NCBI GenBank assembly: GCA_030149365.1
Contig: JASBRP010000065.1
Coordinates: forward strand, 19,344 to 83,343
Length of the DNA stretch: 64,000 nt
From: Solimonas sp.
Lineage (GTDB): Bacteria; Pseudomonadota; Gammaproteobacteria; Nevskiales; Nevskiaceae
Direction of reading: 5' to 3'
Shown here: positions 1 to 10,404 of the stretch, in pieces
Layout of the letters: each line of letters begins with the position of its first letter
Position numbering within the stretch: position 1 is the stretch's first letter
The notes under the pieces: generated by a model
What the model was told of the DNA's origin: nothing
What the model saw: only the letters and a program-made list of their open reading frames with translations
Database searches by the model: none
Made by a program: the position numbers and the translations under genes

Positions 1-751
1 GGAGAAGCCGTAGGTCAGCAAGGGCCGGCCGATGTCGTTGATCGTCTCGCGGATCACCGGGTCGTCGATGCACATTACCGCCAGGCCATAGAACGGCAGG
101 CGATGCAGGAATTCGACGAAGGTGGCGCGCAAGCGGCGGAAGTCGCCACCGTAGGTTTCCAGGTGATCGGCGTCGATGTTGGTGACGGCCGAGATCATCG
201 GCGACAGGTGCAGGAACGAGGCATCGCTCTCGTCGGCCTCGGCCACCAGGTACTTGCCCTCGCCCAGCCGCGCGTTGGCACCGGCCGACTTGAGCTTGCC
301 GCCGATGACGTAGGTCGGATCCAGCTCACCCTCGGCCAGCACGCTGGCAACCAGGCTGGTCGTGGTGGTCTTGCCATGCGTACCGGCGATGGCAACGCCG
401 TAGCGGAAGCGCATCAGCTCCGCCAGCATCTCCGCGCGACGCACCACCGGGATGTGCTGCTCGTGGGCGTACTCCAGTTCCGGGTTGCCGGCCTTGACCG
501 CGGTGGAGACAACGATGGCGTCGGCGCCGACCGCGTTCTCGCGCTGGTGGCCGAAGAAAATCTTAGCGCCGGCGGCGGTCAGTCGCTGGGTCGAGGCGCT
601 TTCCTTCAGATCGGTACCGCTGACCTCGTAGCCGAGGTTGAGCAGCACCTCGGCGATGCCGGCCATGCCGGAGCCGCCGATGCCGAGCATGTGGATGCGG
701 CGTACGCGGCGCATCGGGGTGTCCATCATCGTGCTGGTGGTCCTGTTCATG
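1..751 (-). CDS. murC: UDP-N-acetylmuramate--L-alanine ligase MurC (C-terminal part outside window)
   Basis: Cytoplasmic ATP-dependent ligase that adds L-Ala to UDP-MurNAc, the first amino-acid step of peptidoglycan precursor synthesis. The first 250 codons are visible. They show an N-terminal Rossmann segment ([17 protein letters not shown]), the Mur-ligase ATP-binding loop GTHGKTTTT near residue 120, and the E-A-D-E-S-D segment of the central domain. The ATG overlaps the murG stop (ATGA, 749-751), so the two are translationally coupled. An in-frame ATG a few codons downstream could also serve as start. The gene is truncated only by the window edge. Confidence 0.96.
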
Positions 752-1823
752 CCTGGGCACTCCCTTGTGCGAGACATTCGGCGACGATGCGCGCGGTGGC
801 GTCGGTCCAGGCGGCACTGCGCGCGGCCTCGCCCATGCGCGCCAGCGCGGCGCGGTCGGACAGCATCGTGCCGAGCAGCGCGGCCAGCAGTTCCGGATTC
901 AGGTCGCGCTCCTGCACCAGTTGCGCGGCACCGGCCGCGACCAGGTATTCGCCGTTGCGGGTCTGGTGATCGTCCACCGCCGCCGGGAACGGCACCAGCA
1001 GCGCGGCGCAGCCGGCGGCGGCCAGCTCGGCCACCGTTGAGGCGCCAGAGCGGCAGATCACCAGGTCGGCCCAGGCATAGGCCGCGGGCATGTCGTCGAT
1101 GAAGGCCTCGACCGATGCGGAGACCCCGGCGTCGGCGTAGCTCTGCTGCGCACGCTCCAGCGTGCGGCCGGCCTGGTGGCGCACCTGCGGGCGCGCCGTC
1201 TCCGGCATCAGCGACAACGCCTTGGGCACCAGGGTGTTCAGCGCCAGCGAGCCCTGGCTACCGCCGATCACCAGCACGCGCATCACGCCCTCGCGGGCGA
1301 GACGCTGCGTCGGGGCCGGCAATTCAGCAAAGCCGGCGCGCACCGGGTTACCCACGGTCAAGGCATGGTGGAAGGTATTCGGGAAGGCCTCGAGCACGCG
1401 CGTGGCGATGCGCGCCAGCAGGCGATTGGTCATGCCGGCCGCAGCGTTCTGCTCGTGGATCAGCAGGGGCCGGCGCATCAGCCAGGCAGCCACGCCACCA
1501 GGGCCGGCGGCGAAGCCGCCCATGCCCAGTACCAGCTGCGGCTGTTGGCGGCGCAGTGCCGCCAGCGCATCGCGCAGCGCGCGCAGCAGCACCAGCGGCG
1601 CCGAAAGCAGCTTGCCGATGCCCTTGCCACGCAGGCCACTGACGCGGATGAATTCCATGGGGATGCCCTGCTTGGGCACCGCTCGCGACTCGAAGCTGTC
1701 AGGTGCGCCCATCCACACCACTTCGTGGCCCTGCTGGCGCAGCGCGTCAGCGATAGCGAGCGCGGGATACACGTGGCCGCCGGTGCCGCCAGCCATGATC
1801 ATGACCTTGATGCCCTTGCTCAC
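747..1823 (-). CDS. murG: MurG, UDP-GlcNAc:lipid I N-acetylglucosaminyltransferase
   Basis: Membrane-associated GT28 glycosyltransferase that adds GlcNAc to lipid I to form lipid II. The N-terminal glycine loop [13 protein letters not shown] and a second glycine loop GGSQGS in the C-terminal domain are visible, as is the acceptor-side H-E-Q-N-A motif. I chose the GTG at 1823 because it overlaps the ftsW stop (GTGA) and has a GGAG box about nine bases upstream. A longer frame starting at 1844 would add seven residues inside ftsW. The product is about 358 aa, normal for the family. It lies between ftsW and murC as in most proteobacteria. Confidence 0.96.
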   Translation of the reverse strand: MSKGIKVMIMAGGTGGHVYPALAIADALRQQGHEVVWMGAPDSFESRAVPKQGIPMEFIRVSGLRGKGIGKLLSAPLVLLRALRDALAALRRQQPQLVLGMGGFAAGPGGVAAWLMRRPLLIHEQNAAAGMTNRLLARIATRVLEAFPNTFHHALTVGNPVRAGFAELPAPTQRLAREGVMRVLVIGGSQGSLALNTLVPKALSLMPETARPQVRHQAGRTLERAQQSYADAGVSASVEAFIDDMPAAYAWADLVICRSGASTVAELAAAGCAALLVPFPAAVDDHQTRNGEYLVAAGAAQLVQERDLNPELLAALLGTMLSDRAALARMGEAARSAAWTDATARIVAECLAQGSAQA

Positions 1824-3088
1824 GAGCCGTTCTCCGCCAGCCACGGCATTTCCGGGCTCTTGCGGCGCGGACGCGGCGCGGCGGTCTCGCGCGACTCGCG
1901 TTGCGAGGCCTTCGGCTCCTTCGGCGTCGGCTCCGGCGCGACATCGCCGGCCAGCGCCGCGCGGTTCTCATAGTCCACGCGCAGGATCAGGCCCAGCATC
2001 GCGCAGACGATGATCAGCGACGAGCCGCCGTAGCTCAGCAGCGGCAAGGTCAGGCCCTTGGTCGGCAGGATGCCCATGTTCACGGCCATGTTGATCAGCG
2101 CCTGCAGGCCCAGCCAGCTCGACAGTCCGTAGCAGAGGAAGCCCGGGAACAGGCGGCCGCCGGCCTCGGCCTCGCGGCCGATGACGAAGCCGCGCCAGAC
2201 CATGACGCCGAACAGCAGCACCAGCGCCAGCACGCCCATCAGGCCGAACTCCTCGGCCAGGATCGCGAAGATGAAGTCGGTATGCATTTCCGGCAGGTAC
2301 AGCAGCTTCTGCACGCTGTTGCCCAAGCCGACGCCGGCCCACTCGCCGCGGCCCACCGCGATCAGCGACTGCGCCAGCTGCCAGCCGCCGTTTTCGACGT
2401 CCGCCCAGGGGTTGGTGAAATTCAGCAGGCGGCGCAGGCGATAGGGCTCGGCCACCGCCAGCAGCGCCACCGCACCGCTGGCCAGCAGGCCGGCAATGCC
2501 GAAGTAGACGACGCGGGCGCCGCCCAGGAACAGCATCAGGAAGGCCACTGCCATCAGGATCACGGTGGCGCCGAAGTCCGGCTCCATCAGCAGCAGCAGG
2601 CAGGGCAGCATCAGCAGGGCGATCGGCTTGGCCAGGCCGCGGAAGCCATGCTGCAGCTCGGCCTGGCGGCGCGTGATGTAGCCGGCCAGGAACAGGATCA
2701 GCGCCAGGCGCGCCGGCTCGGAGGCCTGCAGGCGGAACAGCTCCAGGTCGATCCAGCGGCGCGCGCTGTTGACCTTCACGCCGATGCCGGGGATCAGCAC
2801 CACGATCAGCAGGAAGATCGCGAAGCCCACCAGCAGGAAGCCGCTGCGCTCCCACTGCCGGGTAGGCACGCAGTACATGATGAAGCCAGCGGCGAAACCC
2901 ATCGCGATGAACAGCAGCTGGCGATAGAAGAAGTAGAACGGCTCGCCGGTCAGCTTCTCGGCCTGCGCCACCGAGGCGGAAGCCACCATCACCACGCCCC
3001 AGGTCAGCAGGATCGCGGCGGCCAGGCTCAGCCAGATGTCCATGCCATAGCGGGCGCGAGGCATCGTCAGTTTCAATGAAAAATTCAT
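1820..3088 (-). CDS. ftsW: FtsW, SEDS-family septal peptidoglycan glycosyltransferase
   Basis: Polytopic inner-membrane SEDS protein that polymerises lipid II at the septum with its partner FtsI. The 422-aa product has about ten hydrophobic segments. Near the C-terminus it carries the typical run ending PLLSYGGSS, plus the family's G-I-G-V-K-V-N and V-G-L-G-N-S-V-Q-K motifs. The C-terminal tail is charged and cytoplasmic (basic plus Pro/Glu-rich), somewhat longer than in E. coli. ATGA overlap with murD; GTGA overlap with murG. Confidence 0.96.
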   Translation of the reverse strand: MNFSLKLTMPRARYGMDIWLSLAAAILLTWGVVMVASASVAQAEKLTGEPFYFFYRQLLFIAMGFAAGFIMYCVPTRQWERSGFLLVGFAIFLLIVVLIPGIGVKVNSARRWIDLELFRLQASEPARLALILFLAGYITRRQAELQHGFRGLAKPIALLMLPCLLLLMEPDFGATVILMAVAFLMLFLGGARVVYFGIAGLLASGAVALLAVAEPYRLRRLLNFTNPWADVENGGWQLAQSLIAVGRGEWAGVGLGNSVQKLLYLPEMHTDFIFAILAEEFGLMGVLALVLLFGVMVWRGFVIGREAEAGGRLFPGFLCYGLSSWLGLQALINMAVNMGILPTKGLTLPLLSYGGSSLIIVCAMLGLILRVDYENRAALAGDVAPEPTPKEPKASQRESRETAAPRPRRKSPEMPWLAENGS

Positions 3089-4413
3089 CGCATCGCCTCC
3101 ACGGCGGCGCGGAAGCGGTTGCCGCGGTCGACGTAGCTCTTGAACTGGTCGAAGCTGGCACAGGCCGGCGATAGCAGCACGCGGTCACCGCGCTGGGCCA
3201 GGCCGCGGGCGCGCGTCAGCGCCGCCAGCATGTCCGGCTCGCGGTAGATCGGCAGGGCGCCGTAGACATCGGCCTCGATGCGGTCGGCATCCTCGCCGAA
3301 CAGGATCGCGGCGCGGCCCTTGGCTGCCAGGGCCTCGCGCAGCTCGGTGAAGCTCTGGCCCTTGCCCTGCCCGCCCGCCAGCCAGACGATGCCCTCCGGC
3401 AGGCCGTTGAGTGCGGCCAGCGTGGAACCGACGTTGGTGCCCTTGGAATCGTTGAAGTACTGCACGCCGTCGATCTCGGCGACGAACTGGCAGCGGTGCG
3501 CCAGGCCGCCGAAGGCGCGCAGCGCGCGCAGCGAGGCCTCGCGCGGAATGCCGGCGGCATCCGCCAGCGCCAGCGCCGCCAGGGCATTGGCCGCGTTGTG
3601 CAGGCCGTAGATCTTCAGCTCCGACAGCTTCAGCAGGCGCTCGTCGCCCTGCGACAGCCAGGTATCGCCGTCGCGCAGGATCAGGCCGTAGTGCCCGGCC
3701 AGGGGCGGATTGGCGCCAAAGCTGACAGCGGCCTCCGGCGACAAACCCATCACGGTCGTGTCTTCGCGATTGGTCACCGCGACGTCGCAACGCTCGAAGA
3801 TGCGGGCCTTGATGGCACCGTAGTGCGCCATCGTGCCGTGGCGGTCCAGGTGGTCCTGCGACAGGTTCAGGATCGTGGCCGCAACGCAGTGCAGGCTGTG
3901 CGTGGTCTCAAGCTGGAAGCTGGAAAGTTCCAGCACGTAGAGCTGTGCGTCGTCGCGCAGCAGGTCCAGCGCCGGGGTACCCAGGTTGCCGCCGATGCCG
4001 GCACGCAGGCCGGCGGCCAGCGCCATCTCGCCCACCAGCGTGGTCACGGTGCTCTTGCCGTTGGAGCCGGTGATACCGATCACCGGCGCCTTGGCGGCAC
4101 GGGCGAACAGCTCGACGTCTCCGGCCAGCGGCACGCCGGCCCCGGCCAGTTCGCGCACGAAGGGCTCGTCCAGCGCAACGCCCGGGGACAGCACCGCCTC
4201 GGCGTACTGCGACAGCGGCGCCGGCGCGGTGAACAAACCACAGTGGAAAGCCACGTCCGGGAACTGCTGCTGCAGTTCGGCCAGCCCGGCCGGTGCAGCA
4301 CGGCTGTCGGTGGCCGTCACGCGAGCACCTTCGCGCACGAGGTAGCGCAGCGCCGAGGCGCCACTGGCCCCGAGGCCTACCACCAGCATGTGCTTTCCGG
4401 CGTAGAGGGTCAT
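3085..4413 (-). CDS. murD: MurD, UDP-MurNAc-L-Ala:D-glutamate ligase
   Basis: Cytoplasmic Mur ligase adding D-Glu to UDP-MurNAc-L-Ala. The 442-aa product shows an N-terminal Rossmann loop (VVGLGASGASALRYL), the ATP loop GITGSNGKSTVTTL near residue 115, and the FNDSKGTN motif of the central domain. A terminal DQFKSYVDRG segment is typical of MurD. Length is normal. It lies four bases after mraY in the operon. Confidence 0.97.
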   Translation of the reverse strand: MTLYAGKHMLVVGLGASGASALRYLVREGARVTATDSRAAPAGLAELQQQFPDVAFHCGLFTAPAPLSQYAEAVLSPGVALDEPFVRELAGAGVPLAGDVELFARAAKAPVIGITGSNGKSTVTTLVGEMALAAGLRAGIGGNLGTPALDLLRDDAQLYVLELSSFQLETTHSLHCVAATILNLSQDHLDRHGTMAHYGAIKARIFERCDVAVTNREDTTVMGLSPEAAVSFGANPPLAGHYGLILRDGDTWLSQGDERLLKLSELKIYGLHNAANALAALALADAAGIPREASLRALRAFGGLAHRCQFVAEIDGVQYFNDSKGTNVGSTLAALNGLPEGIVWLAGGQGKGQSFTELREALAAKGRAAILFGEDADRIEADVYGALPIYREPDMLAALTRARGLAQRGDRVLLSPACASFDQFKSYVDRGNRFRAAVEAMR

Positions 4414-4417
4414 ATCC

Positions 4418-5503
4418 CTATCGGATCTTCAGCGTGGACAGGCCGATCAGCACCAGGATCAAGGTGATGATCCAGAAGCGCACGATGATCTTCGGCTCGG
4501 GCCAGCCCTTCAGCTCGTAGTGGTGATGCAGCGGCGCCATGCGGAAGATGCGCTTGCCACCGCTGTACTTGAAGTACAGCACCTGCAGTGCCACCGACAC
4601 GGTTTCGGCGACGAACACGCCGCCCATGATCGCCAGCACCAGCTCCTGGCGCACCATCACCGCCACCACGCCCAGCGCAGCGCCCAGCGCCAACGCGCCG
4701 ACGTCACCCATGAACACCTGCGCGGGGTAGGCGTTGAACCACAGGAAGCCCAGGCCCGCGCCGGCGATCGCCGTGCAGAAGATCGCGATCTCGCCGACAC
4801 CGGCGATGTAGGGAATACCCAGGTACTCGGCGAACTTGACGTTGCCGCTGGCATAGGCGAACACCGCCAGGGCCGAGGCCACCAGCACGGTCGGCAGGAT
4901 CGCCAGGCCGTCGAGGCCGTCGGTGAGGTTGACGGCGTTGCTGCTGCCCACGATCACCAGGTACGCCCAGGGGATGAAGAAGATACCCAGGCTGATGGTC
5001 ACGTCCTTGAGGAACGGGAAGAACAGCGTGGTTTCCACCGGCGTCTTGTGGGTGGCGAACAGCAGCGTGGCCACGCCGAAGCCGGCCAGCGACAGCCAGA
5101 AGTACTTCTTGCGCGCCGGCAGACCCTTGGGGTCCTTGTTCTTGATCTTGATGTAGTCGTCGGCGAAGCCCACCGCGCCGAAGGCCAGCGTCACCAGCAG
5201 TGCGCACCAGACGAAGCGGTTGGTCAGGTTGGCCCAGAGCAGGGTCGAGACGCTGATCGCGAGCAGGATCAGTACGCCACCCATGGTCGGGGTGCCAGTC
5301 TTCTTCAGGTGCGACTGCGGCCCATCGCTGCGCACCGGCTGGCCGAATTTGAAGCGGTACAAGCGCTCGATCATCCAGGGCCCGAAGGCGAAGGAGAACA
5401 CCAGTGCCGTGAGGATGCCGAGCACCGCGCGGATCGTCAGGTAGTTGAACAGGTTGAAGCCGCTGATATGCGGCTGCAGGTATTGGGCAAGGTGATAGAG
5501 CAT
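4418..5503 (-). CDS. mraY: MraY, phospho-MurNAc-pentapeptide translocase
   Basis: Integral membrane enzyme that transfers phospho-MurNAc-pentapeptide to undecaprenyl phosphate, forming lipid I. The 361-aa product has about ten membrane segments. Diagnostic motifs visible are [10 protein letters not shown] near the N-terminus, [17 protein letters not shown], and the cytoplasmic [13 protein letters not shown] signature near the C-terminus. It overlaps the murF stop by one base. Confidence 0.98.
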   Translation of the reverse strand: MLYHLAQYLQPHISGFNLFNYLTIRAVLGILTALVFSFAFGPWMIERLYRFKFGQPVRSDGPQSHLKKTGTPTMGGVLILLAISVSTLLWANLTNRFVWCALLVTLAFGAVGFADDYIKIKNKDPKGLPARKKYFWLSLAGFGVATLLFATHKTPVETTLFFPFLKDVTISLGIFFIPWAYLVIVGSSNAVNLTDGLDGLAILPTVLVASALAVFAYASGNVKFAEYLGIPYIAGVGEIAIFCTAIAGAGLGFLWFNAYPAQVFMGDVGALALGAALGVVAVMVRQELVLAIMGGVFVAETVSVALQVLYFKYSGGKRIFRMAPLHHHYELKGWPEPKIIVRFWIITLILVLIGLSTLKIR

Positions 5504-6873
5504 CAGTGGTCCCCAGCAGTCCGTGCTTCACCGGTGAGGGCGGCGACCACGCGCTCCATGCGCGAGGACCGCGAACCCTTCACCAGCACCACCGTCTGCG
5601 CATCGAGTTGTTGATTGGCGGCAGCGGCGAGTTCCTCGACGCTGTCATAGGCTTCGGCGCCGGCACCGAAAGCCTCGGCGGCGCGGCGCGCCATCGGGCC
5701 CAGCGTCAGCAACCGGTCGATTCCCAGCGTGCGCGCCGTGCGGCCGGCGTCGGCATGCAGCTGTTCCGAATCCGGACCCAGCTCCACCATCGCTCCCAGC
5801 ACCGCCCAGCGCCGGCCGGCCATGCCGGCCAGCAGTTCCAGACCCGCCTTGAGCGAACTGGGGTTGGCGTTGTAGCTGTCGTCGAGCAGGCGCGCGCCCT
5901 GCGGCGTGGTCTTCCAGGACAGGCGGCCGGACGGCGCATCCACTCCGGCGAGGCCTTGGGCGATCTGCTGCACGTCCAGGCCCAGGGCAACGCCGCAGGC
6001 CGCGGCCGCCATGGCATTGGCCACCATGTGGCGACCCGGCAATGGCAGGCGCACGCTCTGCTTGCCGTTGGGCGCACGCAGTTCGAAGTGCATGGCGGCC
6101 GGGGCCGCGGGCGGCTCCGCCTGCACATGCAGGGCACGCACGTCAGCCCCTTCGTCGAAGCCGAAGGTCAGCACCGAGGCATGCCGCGCCAGGTCGCGCC
6201 ACAGCGGCGCGTAGTGGTCATCGGCATTGATCACGGCAACGCCGCCGGACAGCGCGGCGAACAGTTCGCCCTTGGCGCGAGCCACGCCTTCGCGCGAGCC
6301 GAAACCCTCCAAGTGCGCGTCGCCGGCCTGGGTCACGACGCCGACGTCCGGCTTTGCCAGGCTGGCCAGCAGGGCGATCTCGCCAGCATGGTTGGCACCC
6401 ATCTCGATCACCGCGGTGCGGTGTTCCGGACGCAGGCTCAGCAGCGTCAGCGGCACGCCGATGTGGTTGTTGAGGTTGCCGCGCGTCGCCAGCACCGGCC
6501 CGCGCGCGGCGAACACCGAGGCCAGTAGTTGCTTGGTGGTGGTCTTGCCGTTGCTGCCGGTCACCGCCACCACCGGAATGTCGAAGCGGCGGCGCCAGTC
6601 GGCGGCGTACTCCTGCAGCGCCTTGAGCGTATCGCCCACCACCACCTGCGGCAGCGGCGACTCAACCCGGCGCGACACCAGGGCACCGGCAGCACCCGCC
6701 GCGGCGGCCGCTTCCAGGAAGTTGTGCCCGTCGAAGTTCTCGCCCTGCAGGGCGACATAAAGATCGCCCGGCTGCAGCGTGCGCGTGTCGGTGCCCACAC
6801 GGGCAAAGCCGGCGTCGGCGCCGGCGAGTTCGCCGTTGAGCAGGCGCGCCAGCGTGGAGAGGCGGTCCATCAT
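5503..6873 (-). CDS. murF: MurF, UDP-MurNAc-tripeptide:D-Ala-D-Ala ligase
   Basis: Cytoplasmic ligase that completes the UDP-MurNAc-pentapeptide. The 456-aa product has the N-terminal D-T-R-x-L-Q-P-G-D-L-Y motif, the ATP loop [12 protein letters not shown], the [10 protein letters not shown] segment, and [10 protein letters not shown] in the C-terminal half. All are family hallmarks. ATGA overlap with murE upstream; one-base overlap with mraY downstream. Confidence 0.97.
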   Translation of the reverse strand: MMDRLSTLARLLNGELAGADAGFARVGTDTRTLQPGDLYVALQGENFDGHNFLEAAAAAGAAGALVSRRVESPLPQVVVGDTLKALQEYAADWRRRFDIPVVAVTGSNGKTTTKQLLASVFAARGPVLATRGNLNNHIGVPLTLLSLRPEHRTAVIEMGANHAGEIALLASLAKPDVGVVTQAGDAHLEGFGSREGVARAKGELFAALSGGVAVINADDHYAPLWRDLARHASVLTFGFDEGADVRALHVQAEPPAAPAAMHFELRAPNGKQSVRLPLPGRHMVANAMAAAACGVALGLDVQQIAQGLAGVDAPSGRLSWKTTPQGARLLDDSYNANPSSLKAGLELLAGMAGRRWAVLGAMVELGPDSEQLHADAGRTARTLGIDRLLTLGPMARRAAEAFGAGAEAYDSVEELAAAANQQLDAQTVVLVKGSRSSRMERVVAALTGEARTAGDH

Positions 6874-8354
6874 GCCGCAGCCCCGAGCAGTTGCGCGACG
6901 TAGGCGCGGTCGCTGTAGTGGCGGCGCTCGGTGCCGTAGATCTGGTAGTCCTCGTGCCCCTTGCCGGCCACCAATACGGTGTCGCCCGGACCAGCGCCAC
7001 GCACGGCGGCGGCGATGGCGTCGCTGCGGCTGTGGATGATGCGCACGGCAGCGGAGCCGGCCATGCCGGAGCGGATCTCGGCGACGATGGCGGCGGGGTC
7101 CTCGCTGCGCGGGTTGTCGTCGGTGACGATCACCTGGTCGGCACCCTCGGCGGCGGCCTGGCCCATCAGCGGACGCTTGCCGCGATCACGGTCGCCGCCG
7201 CAGCCGAACACGCACCACAGGGCCTGCGCGGTGTGCGCACGCGCGGCGCTCAACGCGGCCGCCAGGGCACCCGGGGTGTGGGCATAGTCCACCACCACCA
7301 AAGCCGGTGATGCCGTGCCGCGGAAGGCTTCCATGCGGCCCGGCACGGTGTGGGCCTCGCCCAGCGCTGCGACGGCCTGCTGCAGCGTGAATCCGCCATG
7401 CAGCACCGCGGCCAGTGCGGCCATCAGGTTGTAGGCATTGAAGCGGCCGAGCAGGCGGCTGTGCAGCGTCGCCTGGCCCCAGCTGCTGTCGATCTGCAGC
7501 TCGATACCACGCGCGTGCAGGCGCAGCCCGCGGCCGATGACGTAGGCGCCTTCGCGGGGAACGTCCCCATCCAGGCCGTAGCGGGTCACGCCCGGGTGGC
7601 CGGCAAGCTCGTCGGCCCAGGCCGCACCGCGGGCGTCGTCACGGTTCAGCACCAGGGCGCGCAGGCCTTCGCGCTCGAACAGGCGACGCTTGGCCGCGGC
7701 GTAGTGCTCTACCGTGCCGTGATAGTCCAGATGATCGCGCGTGATGTTGGTCAGCACTGCCACGTCGAACTCGACACCGGCGACGCGAGCCTGGTCCAGC
7801 GCATGCGAGGACACTTCCATGGCGCAGGCCTCGGCACCCAGTTCATGCTGGTGCGCCAGCAGGCGCTGCAGGCTGACCGGATCCGGCGTGGTGTGATCGC
7901 CACTGGCCAGCTGTCCGGCGCGGCCGGTGCCCAGGGTGCCGACATAGACGCAGCCACGGCCAAGGCGATCCAGGGCCTGCGCCACCAGGTGTGCGGTAGA
8001 GGTCTTGCCGTCGGTACCGGTGATGCCAACCGTATAGAGATGGCGCGAGCCATGGCCGTAAAAGCGTGCGGCGATCTCGCCAACCTGCGTCGAGAGCCCA
8101 GGCACCGCCACCACCGGCACGCCGGCCTGCGGTGCGGACCAGCCCTCGGCCGGTTCCCAGGCGATCGCCGCCGCACCCTGCTCCAGCGCCTGTTCGGCGT
8201 AGGACAGGCCATGCTGGCCGTGGCCACGGCAGGCCAGGAACAGATCGCCGTGGCCGACGCGGCGGCTGTCCATCTGCACGCCACCGATCTCGACGTCGGG
8301 CGCATCGGCCAGTCCTTCGAGCAGGCTGCGCAGGGAGCGCGCATGGCGACTCAT
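6870..8354 (-). CDS. murE: MurE, UDP-MurNAc-tripeptide synthetase (meso-DAP type)
   Basis: Adds the third peptide-stem residue. The 494-aa product has the ATP loop GITGTDGKTSTAHLV, the carbamylated-lysine region, and the D-N-P-R tetrapeptide (in TDDNPRSEDP). In characterised MurE enzymes, DNPR selects meso-diaminopimelate, so the wall is predicted to be the Gram-negative A1-gamma type. ATGA overlaps on both sides couple it to ftsI and murF. Confidence 0.97.
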   Translation of the reverse strand: MSRHARSLRSLLEGLADAPDVEIGGVQMDSRRVGHGDLFLACRGHGQHGLSYAEQALEQGAAAIAWEPAEGWSAPQAGVPVVAVPGLSTQVGEIAARFYGHGSRHLYTVGITGTDGKTSTAHLVAQALDRLGRGCVYVGTLGTGRAGQLASGDHTTPDPVSLQRLLAHQHELGAEACAMEVSSHALDQARVAGVEFDVAVLTNITRDHLDYHGTVEHYAAAKRRLFEREGLRALVLNRDDARGAAWADELAGHPGVTRYGLDGDVPREGAYVIGRGLRLHARGIELQIDSSWGQATLHSRLLGRFNAYNLMAALAAVLHGGFTLQQAVAALGEAHTVPGRMEAFRGTASPALVVVDYAHTPGALAAALSAARAHTAQALWCVFGCGGDRDRGKRPLMGQAAAEGADQVIVTDDNPRSEDPAAIVAEIRSGMAGSAAVRIIHSRSDAIAAAVRGAGPGDTVLVAGKGHEDYQIYGTERRHYSDRAYVAQLLGAAA

Positions 8355-10135
8355 CGGGCCTGCTCCGGCGAGGGCGGCGGCAGCGTGCCGTGCTGGGCCA
8401 CCTGAACGGTCGGCGCGGACTGCTGCACCATGGTGCGCGGCGGCGGGGGCGGCATGTCATCGGGCGGAATCTGCAGCTGGCGCGCGGCGCCCTGCATCAC
8501 GCGCGAGAACACCGGGCCCGCCACCAGTCCGCCGTAATAGGCGCCGGCACCGGGCTCGTCGATCATCACCAGGCCCACCAGGCGCGGATGCTCCGCCGGC
8601 ACCATGCCGATGAACACCGACTGGTGCTTGTCGCCGTGATAGCCGCCGGTCTCGGACACCTTGCGTACCGTGCCGGTCTTGGCCGAAACCCGGTAGCCCG
8701 GGATCGCGGCGCGGATGCCGGTACCGTCCGGCGAAACCACGCCTTCCAGCATCTTGCGCACATTGCGCGCGGTCTGCGCGGACACGGCGCGCTGCGGCGG
8801 CGTGGCCTGCTCGTTCTGCACCAGGCGCAGGTGCGGCATCAGGCCGTCGTTGGCCAGCGCGGCATAGGCGCGCACCAGGTGCAGCGCGTTGACCGACAGG
8901 CCGTAGCCATAGGACGCCGTGGCGGTGGCGATCTGGCCCCACTCGCTGTAGTGGCGCAGCAGCGGATTGACCTCGCCGGGGAAGCCCGAATACACCGGCT
9001 CGCCCAGGCCGAAGCGCTGGTAACCGTTCCACACCGCCTCCGGGCCAATGGTCAGGCCGACCTTGGCGGCGCCGACGTTGCTGGACTTGGCCAGCATCTT
9101 GGCCAGGTCCACCACGCCCTGCGGGTGTACGTCGCGCACGGTCAGCGCCCCGACCTTGTAGGTGCCGGGGTTGGTGTCGATCATGCTGGTGGGCTGGAAC
9201 ACGCCCAGCTCCAGCGCCTGTGCCACCAGCAGCGGCTTCACCGTGGAGCCGGGCTCGAAGCTGTCGACGATGGCACGGTTGCGCGTACCGCTGGAGCGGC
9301 GCTCCGGCGGATTGTTGGGGTTGAAGCCCGGCTGCGAGGCCACTGCCAGGATCTCGCCGGTCGTGCTGTCCGCCACCACGATCAGGCCGCCCTTGGCCTT
9401 GTTCTCGGCCACCGCGGCCTTGAGCTCGCGGTAGGCCAGGTACTGGATGCGCAGGTCGATGGTGAGCTGCACGTCCTTGCCGGAGGCGGCGGCCACCGAC
9501 TCCAGCGTGTCGTCGACGACACGACCCTGGCGGTCGCGGATCACGCGGCGTGAACCGGCCTTGCCGCTGAGCAGCGTCTCCTGCGACTTTTCGATGCCTT
9601 CCAGGCCATCGCCGTCACGGCCGCAGAAGCCCACGAGCTGGCCTGCCACCTCGCCCGCCGGGTAGTAACGCGCATAGGCCGGCTCGGAGAACACGCCCGG
9701 CGCCTTCAGCGACAGCGCGCGCTGCGCGTCGGCCGGCGGCAGCGGGTCGCTGATGTAGACGAACTTGCGGTCCTTGCGCTGCTCCAGGAACTTCTCGAAG
9801 CCACGCGGATTCTTGTTGAGCAGCTTGGCCAGCGCGGTGACATGCTGCGGCGAATCCAGAAGGGCCGAGGGCACCGCCCACAGCGATTCGACCGGCGCCG
9901 ACAGCGCCAGCGGCTCGCCGCGGCGGTCGGTGACGGCCCCGCGATGCGCCGGGATCAGCATGGTGCGGATATGGCGCTTGTTGCCTTCCTGGCGCAGGAA
10001 GTCGCGCTCCAGCACCTGCAGCTGGAAGGCGCGGCCGACCACGGTCGCGGCACCCAGGCTGAGCACGCCCAGCACCAGCCAGCGGCGCCACTGCGCCACC
10101 GGCTCGGCTACGGGATTGGGCCGCGCACCGCTCAT
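8351..10135 (-). CDS. ftsI: FtsI/PBP3, septal peptidoglycan transpeptidase
   Basis: Class B penicillin-binding protein that cross-links septal peptidoglycan with FtsW. The 594-aa product has a single N-terminal membrane anchor (about residues 17-35) and the pedestal R-G-x-I-x-D-R-x-G-like segment at 65-75. Three catalytic motifs are visible: S297-T-V-K300, S351-S-N353 and K486-T-G488. The Pro-rich C-terminal tail is normal for periplasmic PBPs. ftsL overlaps upstream. Confidence 0.97.
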   Translation of the reverse strand: MSGARPNPVAEPVAQWRRWLVLGVLSLGAATVVGRAFQLQVLERDFLRQEGNKRHIRTMLIPAHRGAVTDRRGEPLALSAPVESLWAVPSALLDSPQHVTALAKLLNKNPRGFEKFLEQRKDRKFVYISDPLPPADAQRALSLKAPGVFSEPAYARYYPAGEVAGQLVGFCGRDGDGLEGIEKSQETLLSGKAGSRRVIRDRQGRVVDDTLESVAAASGKDVQLTIDLRIQYLAYRELKAAVAENKAKGGLIVVADSTTGEILAVASQPGFNPNNPPERRSSGTRNRAIVDSFEPGSTVKPLLVAQALELGVFQPTSMIDTNPGTYKVGALTVRDVHPQGVVDLAKMLAKSSNVGAAKVGLTIGPEAVWNGYQRFGLGEPVYSGFPGEVNPLLRHYSEWGQIATATASYGYGLSVNALHLVRAYAALANDGLMPHLRLVQNEQATPPQRAVSAQTARNVRKMLEGVVSPDGTGIRAAIPGYRVSAKTGTVRKVSETGGYHGDKHQSVFIGMVPAEHPRLVGLVMIDEPGAGAYYGGLVAGPVFSRVMQGAARQLQIPPDDMPPPPPRTMVQQSAPTVQVAQHGTLPPPSPEQAR

Positions 10136-10404
10136 GGGCGATCTCCGACGATGACGTAGTCACGCGGCTCGGTCATGCCGAGCTGCTCGCGGGCGATGCG
10201 ATCCACGCGCGCGTTATGCGACAGCGTGGCCTCTTCCAGCTGCAGCTGCGCCCATTCCATGTCCAGGCGGGTCTGCTCGCCACGCAGCTTTTCGAGTTCG
10301 TTCACCAGCGCGCGGTTTTCGTGCTTGGTGCGGATCACCGCCAGCGCCGAGGTGACCACGGCGATGGACAGCATCATCGGCAGGAGCATGGCACCACGCT
10401 TCAT
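10132..10404 (-). CDS. ftsL: FtsL, divisome bitopic membrane protein
   Basis: Small divisome protein that, with FtsB and FtsQ, activates FtsWI. The 90-aa product has a short basic cytoplasmic N-terminus, one membrane segment (about residues 6-23), and a periplasmic coiled coil rich in Leu/Glu/Arg (about 28-65). It ends in a conserved-looking R-E-Q-L-G-M block. Identification rests on size, topology and position between rsmH and ftsI. Confidence 0.93.
   Translation of the reverse strand: MKRGAMLLPMMLSIAVVTSALAVIRTKHENRALVNELEKLRGEQTRLDMEWAQLQLEEATLSHNARVDRIAREQLGMTEPRDYVIVGDRP

Noticed and set aside
1901..3079. 392-codon plus-strand frame opposite ftsW
   Set aside because: Gln/His/Ala-rich shadow of the ftsW codons; no family resemblance.
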